A DNA stretch of 64,000 nt from Polytrichum commune (taxonomy: Eukaryota > Streptophyta > Polytrichopsida > Polytrichales > Polytrichaceae), in the NCBI GenBank assembly GCA_950295325.1, contig OX485805.1, positions 5,828,501-5,892,500 on the forward strand, given 5' to 3'. Both the position numbers and the translations under genes were made by a program. How positions within the stretch are numbered: position 1 is the first letter of the stretch; each line of letters starts with the position of its first letter. Shown here piece by piece: positions 11,865-23,092 of this stretch. A model generated the notes under the pieces. It had not been told where the DNA came from, did no database searches, and saw only the letters and a list, made by a program, of their open reading frames with translations.

Positions 11865-12434
11865 TTTGCATAGAATGAGACATTTAGGGGGTTTTTCCCA
11901 CTTCTTCATAACTATTTAGAATACAAGGATCTTATATAACTTCTACTTTTAAGAGCCTACATCTCATACGGCTTATTGGCGATGCATGCCATTGTAAATA
12001 AAGAAGTGGTTTCCTCCTAAATTTTTGTGACGTAATTTGTGGGATGTAATTTCACATATTTACTGTTGCATTTCCTTGTTCCAATAGTGGCCTTGCAATA
12101 TTTTTTATTTTTCACTTAGCTAAACTTCCAAAAGGCGTCACAACAAGTATCGCATTTTCATTTCTCTACTGTCCATTTTAGATAGCGGCAATTTCATTCT
12201 ACCACACATTTCATCGCAATGTTTACAATTTCCTTACATGTTCACATAGCCGAAACTGCAATGTAAAAAACCATTATAATAGCCATTTCACCCCCCAGTA
12301 AAAAGTGAAAAAAATTCTCTGGTGGCATCTATCTATCTACCTAGTACAAATCGTGGGCCCAACTTTTGTGGCGAGACTAGAGTGTTGACTAAAAATATCA
12401 ACTTGATGGATTCCCTCGAGACCCACGACTAACC
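11865..12434. other. AT-rich spacer between the hAT relic and gene A leader
   Basis: No gene seen. The motif GTGGCGAGACTAGAGT at about 12370 recurs at about 34660, indicating a dispersed repeat edge. Gene A lacks, in this interval, the upstream leader sequence shared by copies B and C. Confidence 0.5.
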
Positions 12435-13171
12435 CCTCCGATTATACTTCGATATATTTCGATTATACTATGTTATCCATGGATTGCGGAAGTAGTACCA
12501 TCCCGGCTCTCACCTCTGGCGAGCTGAAGATGTCGCTGTAGTGCACGTAGGGCGTTGCCTTGGGAGCTTAAGGTGCTTCTTGGTACGCGCAGCAAGCGAT
12601 AAATTAAAGGTGGAAGGTAGGTGAATTGATGTGCATGTTCTGTTCGAGGTTTGATCCCGGGTGAGAGATTCTTCTTTCAGAGGGAGTGCAGAGGACGCTT
12701 TTGACTTGCGAATGGTTGGAGTCATGGACTTGTTTAATTTGAGCTGAGGTTTGGAGATTTGATTCAATTAAAAGTGCAATTGAGGACTTGGGCCGTGTGT
12801 GCCACTGCTCCCCCTGCTTGCACCGCGTTTGGTATGATAATTCCTGATCAGCTGGAGTGTGTGCTAGAGTAAGGATTTTGTTGCTTCTCGGATTCGGAAT
12901 GAGTCCCAGTGGTTTCAATGTGTCTCAAAGAAACGCAGTGGTTGTGATGCGGATAATCGTTGCACCGCTTCTTCGATTCCTCTGTTTTCGTGGACAATTG
13001 CCACAGCCGCAGTAAATGTTCGATTGAAAGTTTCATCTAAATGACTGTTAAGCGAATTACTAAGTAAATACTCATCTAAATGACTGTTAAGCGAACTCCT
13101 AAGTAAATATCTGCAATTAATAGGAATAACACAAACTTGATCTATCTCAAAATCTGCTTCAGGATATCGAC
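12435..13171 (+). promoter_or_regulatory. 5'UTR and leader intron of transporter gene A
   Basis: A leader exon ending at 12616 (GGTGGAAG|GTAGGT) and an acceptor at 13161-13162 (CTTCAG|GATATC) define a 5'UTR intron of 546 bp, 9 nt before the ATG. The same intron is present in copy B (41280-41755) and copy C (4711-5214), which supports its reality. Homology to B starts near 12440 only, so the core promoter of A appears different from that of B. Confidence 0.7.
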
Positions 13172-16100
13172 ATGAAGAAATCAGAAGAAGTTTCAGTCTC
13201 AATGACGCATGAGAATGGCCAACCGGCCACTGAAGCCAAAGGTAACAGAGGCATAACAGATAATCATGGAATAGGCGGCACCTTGGATGGCGGAGCTTTG
13301 TTTGTGCTCGAATCAAAAGGTAAGTATGGGAAGCATTCTAATTCATTTCTGCCTTATAATCTGAAAAGTTAGGGTTGATCATGCTTATGATGATGTAAAT
13401 CAGTAACTTGAATAAGCTCGGGAAATTAAAACACTACCAACATATGATGTAATTTTATTACAGACTGCCTGGATCAGACCATCATTTAACCTCCATCAAA
13501 CAATGTGAGACGTGCTTTCATACACCTGTCTAGAAGTTTGAACACTTCCAGTTGCTACTATATGTTGGAAGCACAGAAGACTGCTCATGATTCCTTGTGC
13601 AGAAAGAGCTATAAGCTTGCTCACTACTTGAAATGTAGGAAATTGGAAGCATGCGGGATTCCATCTCACCACATCCATTTCCAGTCCTGCAATCCTCAGC
13701 TTGCCCTACGCGATGGCGGGGTTAGGATGGAGTGCTGGAATTTTGGCCCTTGTAATTGTGACTGCGGTATCATTTACTGCATACATGCTCGTCTCACAAG
13801 TACTGGAACAAGCAGAGCTGGAAGGTCATCGTTTCCTTAGGTTTCGAGACCTGGGAGGTTATGTCCTTGGTGAGTAATCTTGACACTACTTCATGCGGTG
13901 ACTCGGCATCGACAGCACATGCCATGATGGACGTCTTGCTCAATTTTGTTTCATTTCATGGTCAGACAAAGACAATTGTTTCTCTTGAAGGCACATATAT
14001 ATATATATATATATATATGGCACAAGGTGATCAACAGAGATGAACTGATTATATCTGAGTGTCCTTGTAGGAAGAAGATATGGCTACTATCCTGTTGCAG
14101 CAATTCAGATTACTGTTTGCTTCGTTATTGTTATTGCCTGCATCATTCTTGGTGGTCAGGGTATGAAGGTAAACCCCCAGACATTTGTATTTTCCATATC
14201 ATTCATATTAAGTGACATGGATATCAAAGCTATTTTCTCTGGACACGGTACCATTACAGTGTAGGTAACTGACCATTAGGCAAAACATGATTTGTCGTAC
14301 GAATTTCATAGTTTTTGATGGGCATGAAGTCGAAGGCACGCGATCAAATGGAAGGAAACCTGATTTTCGACAGTTTATGTATGACTGCAGTTTATATACA
14401 GAATCTACACACCTACAGGTGGGACACAACTCTACGAATTTATCATCTACTTCGGGCTAGTGATGCTGCTCATGGCCCAGTTACCTTCCTTCCATTCGCT
14501 ACGCTACATCAATCTGGTGTCCGTGCTGTGTTGTCTGGGCTACAGTCTGTGTGTGGTTGCAGGCTCCATTTATGCAGGTGGGATCCATCTCTTGACCTGT
14601 TTGCACCTTGCAAATTTTTCTTTATGCTTTGCACATTTTAGACATCGTTAGGAAGTCACCCATGTTGTCACCATTCGGTCATGAGAGTGTCCAATAGATT
14701 CTCATCAGATAAGGTCTTCCTGTTGTGTTTCGGAGAAAGAGTCGAATAAACTTTGTTAAGAGCAGGTAATCTAATGTCTTCGATTTTATTTTGATTCACT
14801 CTCAACTTTTATCCTCCATCAGTGTGGGATACTCCCATCCTGGAGTTTTCCCATCTTAGGCGAAGTACTAAGCAGTGCAAAGGCTTCACAAGTTTATTTT
14901 GACTTTGGCAGGACATTCAGGTGGCGCACCAGCTGCTGACTACTCAGTCGTAGGAACTCCTATATCCAAATTCTTTGGAGTGTTCAATTCTCTGGCCATC
15001 ATTCTCACAACCTATGGAAATAGCATCATCCCAGAAATTCAGGTCACCTCAAAACAAAGTCGAAAGACTTTCAGCTGCTCCCCATCTCAATCTAAAAATC
15101 ATATTCCAAGCTTCTTGAGCGATCCATAGTACAAAGAATAATGTTTCAAAGCAGACTGACTCTTGATGTCATAGTTATCGATGTAGAACTTTGTGTACTA
15201 GCATCAGTCGTGAATATGCATTTGCTGATAAAAGTACATAATTCGTATTCCAGGCTACACTGGCTCCACCAGCTACCGGACAGATGTTCAAGGGCCTACT
15301 TCTCTGCTATTCAGTTGTAATCTCAACATTCTTTTCGGCAGCAGCATCAGGATATTGGGCATTTGGGAATGGTTCGGCAGGAAACATCTTCACTAACCTG
15401 GCGCCATACATCCCAAATTGGCTCGTATTTCTAGGCAATATGTTTGTCATCATACAACTCGTTGCCATTAGCTTGGTGAGTCCCCACAAGATGATTGATT
15501 TCAATGTGATTTCTTGTGTATGTGTGTGTGCATCAATTCACACTGTGCTAATAAATTACAAACCAATCTGTAATGCTCAATCAGTAATGCTTAGACAACC
15601 TCAAGGCTATCTTTGGCCATTGGACCATGTCCGAGGCTAGTCATCGCATCCACTTTGTGTTTTCCCCTTAGCATTAGCCTTGCTGAATTCCAGAAGAGAA
15701 TAGATAACTCCGATGTTGCCACCGGCTAGAATCTTCATCTTCCAGTTGATCTAAGTCTTTATTTAATTCCGAATATGGGCATCCCTAGAATCAAATGGCC
15801 CTGGAAAAATAATTGTCTCCTTTCAAGGTGGACACCTTGAACAGGTGCAAACAAGCCAACCTGTACCTATCTTCCCCCAAGGGCAAGCTCCTAGGTCGCC
15901 GATGGTTGATTGACAATATCTGGTTCACATGGATACCTTCCTATGATCGGGTGGACAGTAGGTGGTAGGGTACTCTAGAAATTAAATGCTATGGAGGTCA
16001 CCCGCCCAAGCACTATACCAAGCCGAAAGCGTATTCACCTCAGAGTTTTGCTAGTGCACTCCATTAGTAGTTGCTCTTACCTTGAGTGATACAACCTTTA

Positions 16101-17170
16101 AAATACTATTGGCCATAACATAAAAAGAGATTACTATTATTGCCCAAAGCTTGAGACATATGCTAGTCACTTGCTATTCATTCCGGTAGGCTATACAACC
16201 TTGAGGCGTTATGTGCATTTTACATAGTCACTTAAGTCTTGTAATTGCTCATACTTTAAGACACATGAAAGGTGATATTCTAAACAAAGGGAGAAAGTCT
16301 TGTTGTTAGAGTTCATAATTATCAAGTTGATGGCATGATCTTGATGCGCCTTTGATTTAGTTTTGAGGGGGTTTTGAGTACATTTAAACATCAAGACAGT
16401 AGGTGGAGTGGTTGGACCTCATCTCCACCTTGCCAGCGGTGTGGGTTCCATTCCCCATATCCATGCTAGTGTTACCGGTTGTGGTCCACCCAATCATTGT
16501 GGGGATCATCAATTAACCAGAAATTTGTGGAATTTGTGGATATTGGGGGGTTCAACAAGCCTTGTACATGAGTAACAATGGTCAATCAAGTCAACACGAT
16601 TTGAGTTGTTAGAAAGAGTTGACATTTTGATTGAGACAATAGCATATGGGTAAAGAGATTCTATAGTTCATGCTAGTGTTGGCAAACATGGGTGTTATGC
16701 AGGTTTTCTTTCTTTTGTTTTGCTCCTTCTTATTGAAGTACATTGAGACGGTTTTGAAAAATGAGTATGGTTGACATTAATTGCAGGTTTACTCACAACC
16801 AACGTTTGAGATATTGGAGGGTATGTCATCGGATGTGGGGATAGGCATGAATTCCATGCGTAATTTCTTGCCACGTGCCATCCTCCGCACATTTTTTGTG
16901 GCATTGTCCACCTTCATTGCAGCAGCCATCCCTTTTTTTGGCGACATTGCAGCCTTCATCGGGGCTGTGGGCTTCACCCCTCTCGATTTTGTGCTACCCT
17001 TCATCATGTATTCCGCCACCTTCAAACCCTCGCCACGAACATTCAAGTTTTGGTTGTACAGGCTCATCATGATTGTGTTTAGCATTGTTGCTTTGTTGGG
17101 ATGCGTTTCTTCCGTTCGCCAAATTATAAATGATTCCAAAACATATAAATTGTTTGCAAATTTGGGTTGA
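13172..17170 (+). CDS. GABA transporter 1-like permease, gene A (7 exons, 466 aa)
   Basis: Exons: 13172-13319, 13639-13869, 14071-14168, 14391-14577, 14912-15042, 15254-15475, 16787-17170; all junctions keep phase and total 1401 nt. The protein belongs to the amino acid/auxin permease (AAAP, Aa_trans) family. Near residue 40 it has [20 protein letters not shown], the family's N-terminal hallmark, followed by [15 protein letters not shown] (first membrane helix), [49 protein letters not shown] and a C-terminal [11 protein letters not shown] ... [14 protein letters not shown]. Several hydrophobic helices indicate a plasma- or endomembrane H+-coupled transporter of GABA or related amino acids; the substrate is inferred. 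Intron 6 is 1311 bp. No lesion is seen. Confidence 0.92.
13994..14018. repeat. (AT)n microsatellite in intron 2 of gene A
   Basis: About 12 AT repeats. The matching place in gene B (near 42602-42610) has only a short ATATATATA, so the tract length differs between the duplicates. Confidence 0.9.
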
Positions 17171-17980
17171 TTTGCACACCCCAAATCATAACTCTAGGTG
17201 ATATACAACAAACCCACCTTCTTGTGCAGGTGGGAGCCACCACAAGTGCATGTATAGGCCAATTAGTGCTTATAAATATCCATAGCACTTTCTAGCCTTG
17301 TTTTTGTGGATGAGGCATTGTTTAATTTGCCGTTCACAAGGTGGTTCAATCTCATAGCATGCAACAACTATCAATCCACTTAATGTGTATGTATCTATTA
17401 TAGATGAAAAGTAGAAACGCCATGTTGGTAACTTTAATGACTTTTAACGTCCAACAAAGACATCATCCACCTACACCATATTCCTAGATGAATATACTAG
17501 AACCTTCTAATAGGCGTTAATTTCAAATTTTAAATGTACAACAAGTTTTCAAAATACACATAATTCAATTACAAGTTGAGGATTCAGAGACAATATGTAT
17601 AGAATTTGTGCATTGCTCATAATTTCAAATTTCAAATTTGTATGAAACCAATGCAATGATCAAAATCAATATTTGAAATCAAAGTTCAACTCTCTTGACA
17701 CACAATTACCAAAATCCCCTAGAACAAAATTGTAGTGATAACAAATTGTGCACTCCTCCCTAGAATTGAACCGTAGTAGCTTTGAAACCTCACAGAGCAA
17801 CAACTTTCAATGACCCCACCATCTTTGCAAACACAAGATTTAAAAACTTCATTATCTCCTCTTGACCTACAACTTGACGGCAATGCCTTTCGCACACACC
17901 TAAAACTTGGTTTCCAACTTAAGTATCTCCACAGCCATCCAAAACATCTTGACTCGTAGTATGTGAAACAAAATGACTAT

Positions 17981-18021
<41 letters not shown>

Positions 18022-18644
18022 GCACTCCACTCATAGTTTCAATATTCTTTGACATAATCTAACCAAACAACTTTAGATGTGGTTGTATTAGGAGTAACAA
18101 TATATGATCCATTACCACCTAATCCCCCAGATGGAACATACTCTATGGTTCACCTTGGATGCCATGAATTTAATTCACTGTCTCACAGAAATCATAGGAC
18201 CTATAGATAGGACTTCATTCAACACATGAACAAGGACATGGAGCACACTGCCTTGAAGGATATGGACTAGGTTGCCTCAAAAGATATGGAGGAAATTGCC
18301 TTGAAGCACCTACATATGGCTTAAGTATAGCTTGCACTTTGAAAATGTCAGGAGATTGACCATATGAACAACATGCATCCATAAACCTCCCTATGAACTA
18401 CACAAGTATTTAGAATATGACATGACACATGGTACTTGTGGTCTTTAAGCTTGAGGAACCAGTCAAAAAACATTTCGCCAATTTGACCATAATCTTGACT
18501 CAAATCATGCCGAAACATGGCAACCCCTGCATTCAATGGCTCAACATATTGTGCAAGAGTAGCATATTCAGATACCTTGTGAGCCTGAAAAACGTACTCA
18601 CATGTCAATTAACCCAAACACGAGCATTAGGAGTGGGGGGGAGG
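17171..18644. other. Spacer 3' of gene A with a (CT)n microsatellite
   Basis: No supported gene. A (CT)n run of about 35 bp lies at 17985-18019. The rest is AT-rich sequence with scattered short frames and no recognisable motif. Confidence 0.6.

Positions 18645-18677
<33 letters not shown>
18645..18677. repeat. Poly(A) tract, 33 bp, after a G run
   Basis: A GGGGGGGAGG stretch is followed by 33 consecutive A. It could be the tail of a retroposed sequence on the plus strand, but no LINE or SINE body and no target duplication were recognised to its left. Confidence 0.9.
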
Positions 18678-18679
<2 letters not shown>

Positions 18680-21229
18680 ACAGAGGTTAACTTCAACTTG
18701 AAGAAAGAAAATGACATAAGTTAAAATGAACGGTAAGAACAATTGTTAAGTGAGGGGAAGAGAAGCCTCAGATGGGAGAAAGGGCCAATGAGGAAGGCAA
18801 AACCCATTTTTTCCAGGCGGCCTGAAAGATGCCGGGCATCGCGAGAAAAAAGGAGAAAGTTGGAGGGGTCTCGGGAGGCAGGAGAGGAGAGGCTCATTAG
18901 GTAAGGAAGGAAGAGTGAGACAAGGGCGTGTGGAAGCCCTGTTGCGGTGGGTGGCTTAGGATGTAGCACGTTGGAGGAAAAAGAACCGTTGCACACCAGG
19001 TTGCAGTGAAGTACGGAAACGGGAGCTCAATTTTTGGCAGGTGCACGAAGGGAGAGGGGGTTACAAGTGCAAGCCCTGCCACAGTGAGGAACGCCGTGGC
19101 AAGGACAGGGCGAAGGTGCGGAAGCCCTGCGGTAGAGCAAGGAAGAGAAGCACGAAGGGAAAGACAATAATGGAAGGAAAAAAAAACTGGGAGGTGGTCC
19201 TGCGATGAGGTGGTAGCGATGGTGGTGGTAGTGTCTGGCCCATCTGGCGGCTGGTGAGCAGCGAGGGTCCTGGAAGGGTGTGCGATCGCGGTTGCCGCAG
19301 TGGGTATTGTGCTAGGAGATCTGTCGTGCAAACTGATAGCAGTGGAACCACTTATGGATGGAGACAGGTGGATTTGGGCGGATCCGGGAGGAGCAACGAT
19401 CCTACGCCGGTGTGGTGGTTGTGTGCGGACGGTCCTATGGTTTCAATGGAGTCGGAGGCAACGGAAAAGTGTGAGAGGCTAAGGTAGACGAGGGATAGAG
19501 GTAGTTGCATGAAGTTGTTGGAAAGGTTGGACCGCAAGGAAGACCCACTGAGTCTTCCCACAGGAAGTTCCTGGGGAAAAGGAATTGCTGCCACCAGAGG
19601 GACAGAGCTTTGACCGGAGCATGCTTTAGAATGGGCTGAAGAATACTGGAGAAGGGCGTTGCGCAGAAGGTCATGCCGGGGCAGTGGAGCTGGTGGGAGT
19701 AAGTGAGGTGGAGCACATAGCTTGGTGGATGGGTTTCCCATTGGTTGATTGCTAAAGCGTGCTCTCACAAGCCCACCTTCCAAGATTGGGACTGCAGTTT
19801 GAGGGAGCCACTGATCATGCCTTCGGACTGACGTAACTACTGTGATCACAAGAATTCCTCGCATCACATTGGGGTAATTTCGAGGTAGAGTGTTGTTAGA
19901 TCCATCGGGATAGGGGCAACCACAGTAGAAGCTATGGATCGGGAGACATTACAAGTTGCCAAGGGTCCGGATGACCTCGTTGTCGAAGCTACACTTGGAG
20001 ATGGCGAGGCAAAGGTGCGAAATGTTGGCAGGAAGGAATCCACAATCAGCTAGTTGATTGGCTGGAGTGGCTAAATTGGCCGTGTGCTGCCAAGGCCGCT
20101 ATCGGAATTCAAGACGCTCCAGGTGGACTACAGTGATGTTGGGGCGCTAGCATGAAGTAGGCGAGATTCGGCACCAGAGGCACGGGCGCTGCAGCAAAGG
20201 GTGGGATCATCGCCACTACGTTGGTGAGGCTCTCGGGGAAGGCCAAAATGCCACACTACAACCGAAGTTGCTAAAGCTAAGGAATTTAAATTGCGGCAGT
20301 GAAGACGAAGAGGAGGTTACCATAGTTCAAGCTCCAGCAATGTAGGCAGGGACTTGGCAATAAGGTACGGGGGAAGCCCTGTCTCCAAAATCTCCATACA
20401 TGTGGCCAAAGTGATGCATTCTTAGGAAAGTGGATGGTGATTGCAAGGGACACTGAATCAAGTTTGGGAGGCACGGTAGTTTCAGTGCATAGGTTCGAAT
20501 CAAGGGAGTTTTGGGCACTTAGGGGCGGTGAGCAGCATTACTGTGGTGGTTGGAAAGGGTTCTTCCGCTCAATTGAGACATCAGTCGATGACCGGTGCTC
20601 TTGCATCAAGACGGGTGGTTGCAGCTGTGGGAGATGGTACTAGGACTCATCAGGTCAAGCTGAGATGATGATGACTCTGCTGGGAAGACCTGTTCTTGGG
20701 TTCGTGTGCAGTGGGAGCCTTTCCAGGCTGGGTTAGTCCATAGTCAAATAGAGGGTTACTTAGTTGAGAACAAGGGGCAATTAGGATAGGAATTAGATAG
20801 CGCATTGCATTGATGTTGTATTCCGCTGCAAGTGTTCTTAAATGCTTACAGATTAATAAAGGGGCAATGGTGTCACGTACACCATTCTACTCTCAACCGA
20901 GCGGAAGGGAAACACATGTGTGAATGATAACCTAGGATGTGTGAAGAAGGATGCTCCACCCGGACTAGGACGCAATTAAGGGTGGTTGATGATTCTTGCT
21001 CACATACCTCTTATGGATTTAACCTTCAGAATTTCCCATCATGATAGCTTCAATTAGCTTCCCATGATGGTGTCCTAAACAATGACATCATTCCCATAAG
21101 ATTGCTCAATTTTCACCCATGGACCCTCATCTAGACCAATACTATCAATGACATCAAGAGCATCCTCACACTCAACAAATTTATCTTTAGACTGATCAAT
21201 ACCCTCCATGGAACAATTTACCTCCCAAG
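18678..21229. other. GC-richer block without a supported gene
   Basis: 18.7-20.9 kb is richer in G on the plus strand than its surroundings and contains several short frames on both strands. None shows a domain, consistent splice signals or start context I trust. It may be a decayed retroelement body; TTAATAAAGGGG near 20850 resembles a polyadenylation region. I make no coding call. Confidence 0.4.
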
Positions 21230-21690
21230 TTGATTGTTCTTCAACAATCAACACACCAAGGCGACTACTCAAAAGTAATCATCCGGGTTAGAAGCCGAAT
21301 ACTGGCAAGTAGTCAACTTCACCATCGATTGCTCGATATAGTTGTCTAGTTTAGAAGCATTCATATACAATCGTCTAGTTGAGTCGACTACTCATTAGCA
21401 GTTGTCCACCAAGTCGACTACATTCTAGCAATCGACACACTAGGGCAAGTGCTCTTCAAAAGTCGTCTAGTTTTGAAATCAAGAGTTTTTCAACAATCGT
21501 CTGCTGAGGTCAATTGCTTATTAATAGTCGTCCTCCCAAGTCAATTGTTCTTTAATAATTGACGCACCAAGGCGATTGTTCTTCAACAATCATCTAATAT
21601 AGAAGCCGACTATTGGCAAACAATTGTATAACCAAGTCAACTACAACCAACACAGTCAACAAGCAAGGCGACTGCTCATAAGCGCTCAAT
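21230..21690. repeat. Degenerate tandem repeat array (AAGTCGACTGCTCTTCAACAAT-like units)
   Basis: The interval is built from diverged copies of a unit of about 40 bp containing CAATCGTCTA, AAGTCGACT(A/G)CTC and TTCAACAATC. About ten or more units can be followed by eye, with indels. Short GTCGAC palindromes recur within the units. Confidence 0.7.
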
Positions 21691-21937
21691 ATGTCGACTG
21701 CATGTCCCCCCATGGACAAGTGGTGTCATGGGGTGGATGGGGAGCGGTTACATCCAATTGACACCCTCTCTATGGGTATATATGAACCCACTTTCATTCC
21801 ACCCTTACTCCGCCCTCGCTCCAGTGGGTCCTTAGATGTTGAACAATTGTTGCCACTTGGGGACCGAGGTGAGTTGAAGGGCCCACATTGTGGGTTTGTG
21901 TTCATGAATTGTATTTTATTGCACCACACGGACTTAC

Positions 21938-21941
21938 ACGT
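21938..21941. repeat. Target-site duplication ACGT (left) of the Ty3-type element
   Basis: ACGT directly precedes the left LTR and is repeated at 30439-30442 after the right LTR. A 4-bp duplication is visible; the neighbouring fifth base does not match. Confidence 0.75.
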
Positions 21942-23092
21942 TGTCGGGTAGAGAGGGTTCCGCCTTGGGAAAGCGCTGGGCTTCTGGCTGCAACTAGATT
22001 TTATCGGACCCGTCGAATCTTCTGGTCTTCAATCGAATCTTCCAGTCTTCTAGTCTTCAATTTCTTCTAATCTTCAACCTCTTTCCCGTCGACCTATCCT
22101 GTTGCGGCTCTATATGGATAAAGGGTAAGGGTAGTGTGATAAGAAACCACGGGCTTCGGACGGGTAAAACGGGACGTCAGAACACGAGCTGACGTCCGAA
22201 AGATTGGCTCCTAAACTTTCAAACCCACGGTGACCAGCAATCGCGCCTCACCAGTGGGAACGACAGAAAACAACCTTGTGGGTGATTAATCCCACTTCGT
22301 TGTCACAAACAACCTTGTGGGTCATTAATCCCACTTCGTTGTCACACAGGAAACAAATTACGATGCAGAAATGAAAATGCAACTAGCCTCCAAAACCGGC
22401 TTGGAATCACACACACAAGAAAAAGACAACGTGCCACAAGCAACCACACATTCGAGTCTTGAAGCCTTCAATTCTTTAATCTGTCCGTCTTCTATGGTCG
22501 GTCGAAGTCTCAGCTCTTCTTTTAAGAACCAACAGACTTCCCTCCACTCAAACAAGCACAAATCTTGATTGCTAACTTCCAAAACAACAAGTGAGATCTC
22601 TCATGAATCACAAATCCCTCGTATTTTATTTCATATTCTTCTCATAAACAACTCACACCGTGAGCTTCGAATCCACTTCTCTCTCTCTCCACAACTTCTC
22701 TCCCTCAATAATCACATAACATCTTTCCTTCACCGCCTCTCCCTATCCATGCGAGAGACAAAGTTCTCTCTTATCCTCATCACATGGCTCCTAATCACCC
22801 ATTGGTCCAAAGTAACTCAAGATAACTAAAAGACAAAAATAAACTATGAGTAAATAAAAAGGTAATCTATTTCTATCATTTGGTAAAGGTAACTAAGAGT
22901 AACTATGAGTAAACATAAAGGTAAGCAACTTCTATCCACTTCTATCCTTAGGTAATGAACTAAAATAAACTATGAGTAAATAAATAAAAATAATCTACTT
23001 CTATTCTTTATTATTTTTCTCCAAGACCAAGAATCACAATGCAATATTAAATACGTACACATCTATATAGTGTACGTATTTACATCACGACA
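21942..23092 (-). repeat. 3' LTR (1151 bp)
   Basis: Bounded by TG...CA on both strands (TGTCGGGTAG ... CATCACGACA). It contains a direct repeat of ACCTTGTGGGT(G/C)ATTAATCC about 42 bp apart (22271-22350), an ACGTC inverted repeat near 22170-22195, and a palindrome ATACGTACAC/GTGTACGTAT at 23051-23080. The stop codon of pol lies 13 bp inside the LTR. Confidence 0.95.

Noticed and set aside
12340-12434. hAT terminal repeat shared with about 34660
   Set aside because: Only one short block (GTGGCGAGACTAGAGT) is common, in the same orientation, with no target duplication; it is not enough to define an element end.
14208-14429. Minus-strand frame across exon 4 of gene A (and its twin in gene B)
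   Set aside because: It is the antisense shadow of intron 3 and exon 4 of the transporter; duplicated only because the gene is.
18645-18677. Poly(A) tract as proof of a LINE/SINE insertion
   Set aside because: No target duplication, no reverse transcriptase or tRNA-like head found beside it.
18721-19867. Overlapping minus-strand frames at 18.7-19.9 kb as a gene
   Set aside because: Composition-driven open frames in a GC-richer block; no domain, no consistent splicing, low-complexity Ser/Pro/His content.
22358-22829. Short frames inside the LTRs (also at 29704-30175)
   Set aside because: They are LTR sequence duplicated at both ends and show no protein motif.
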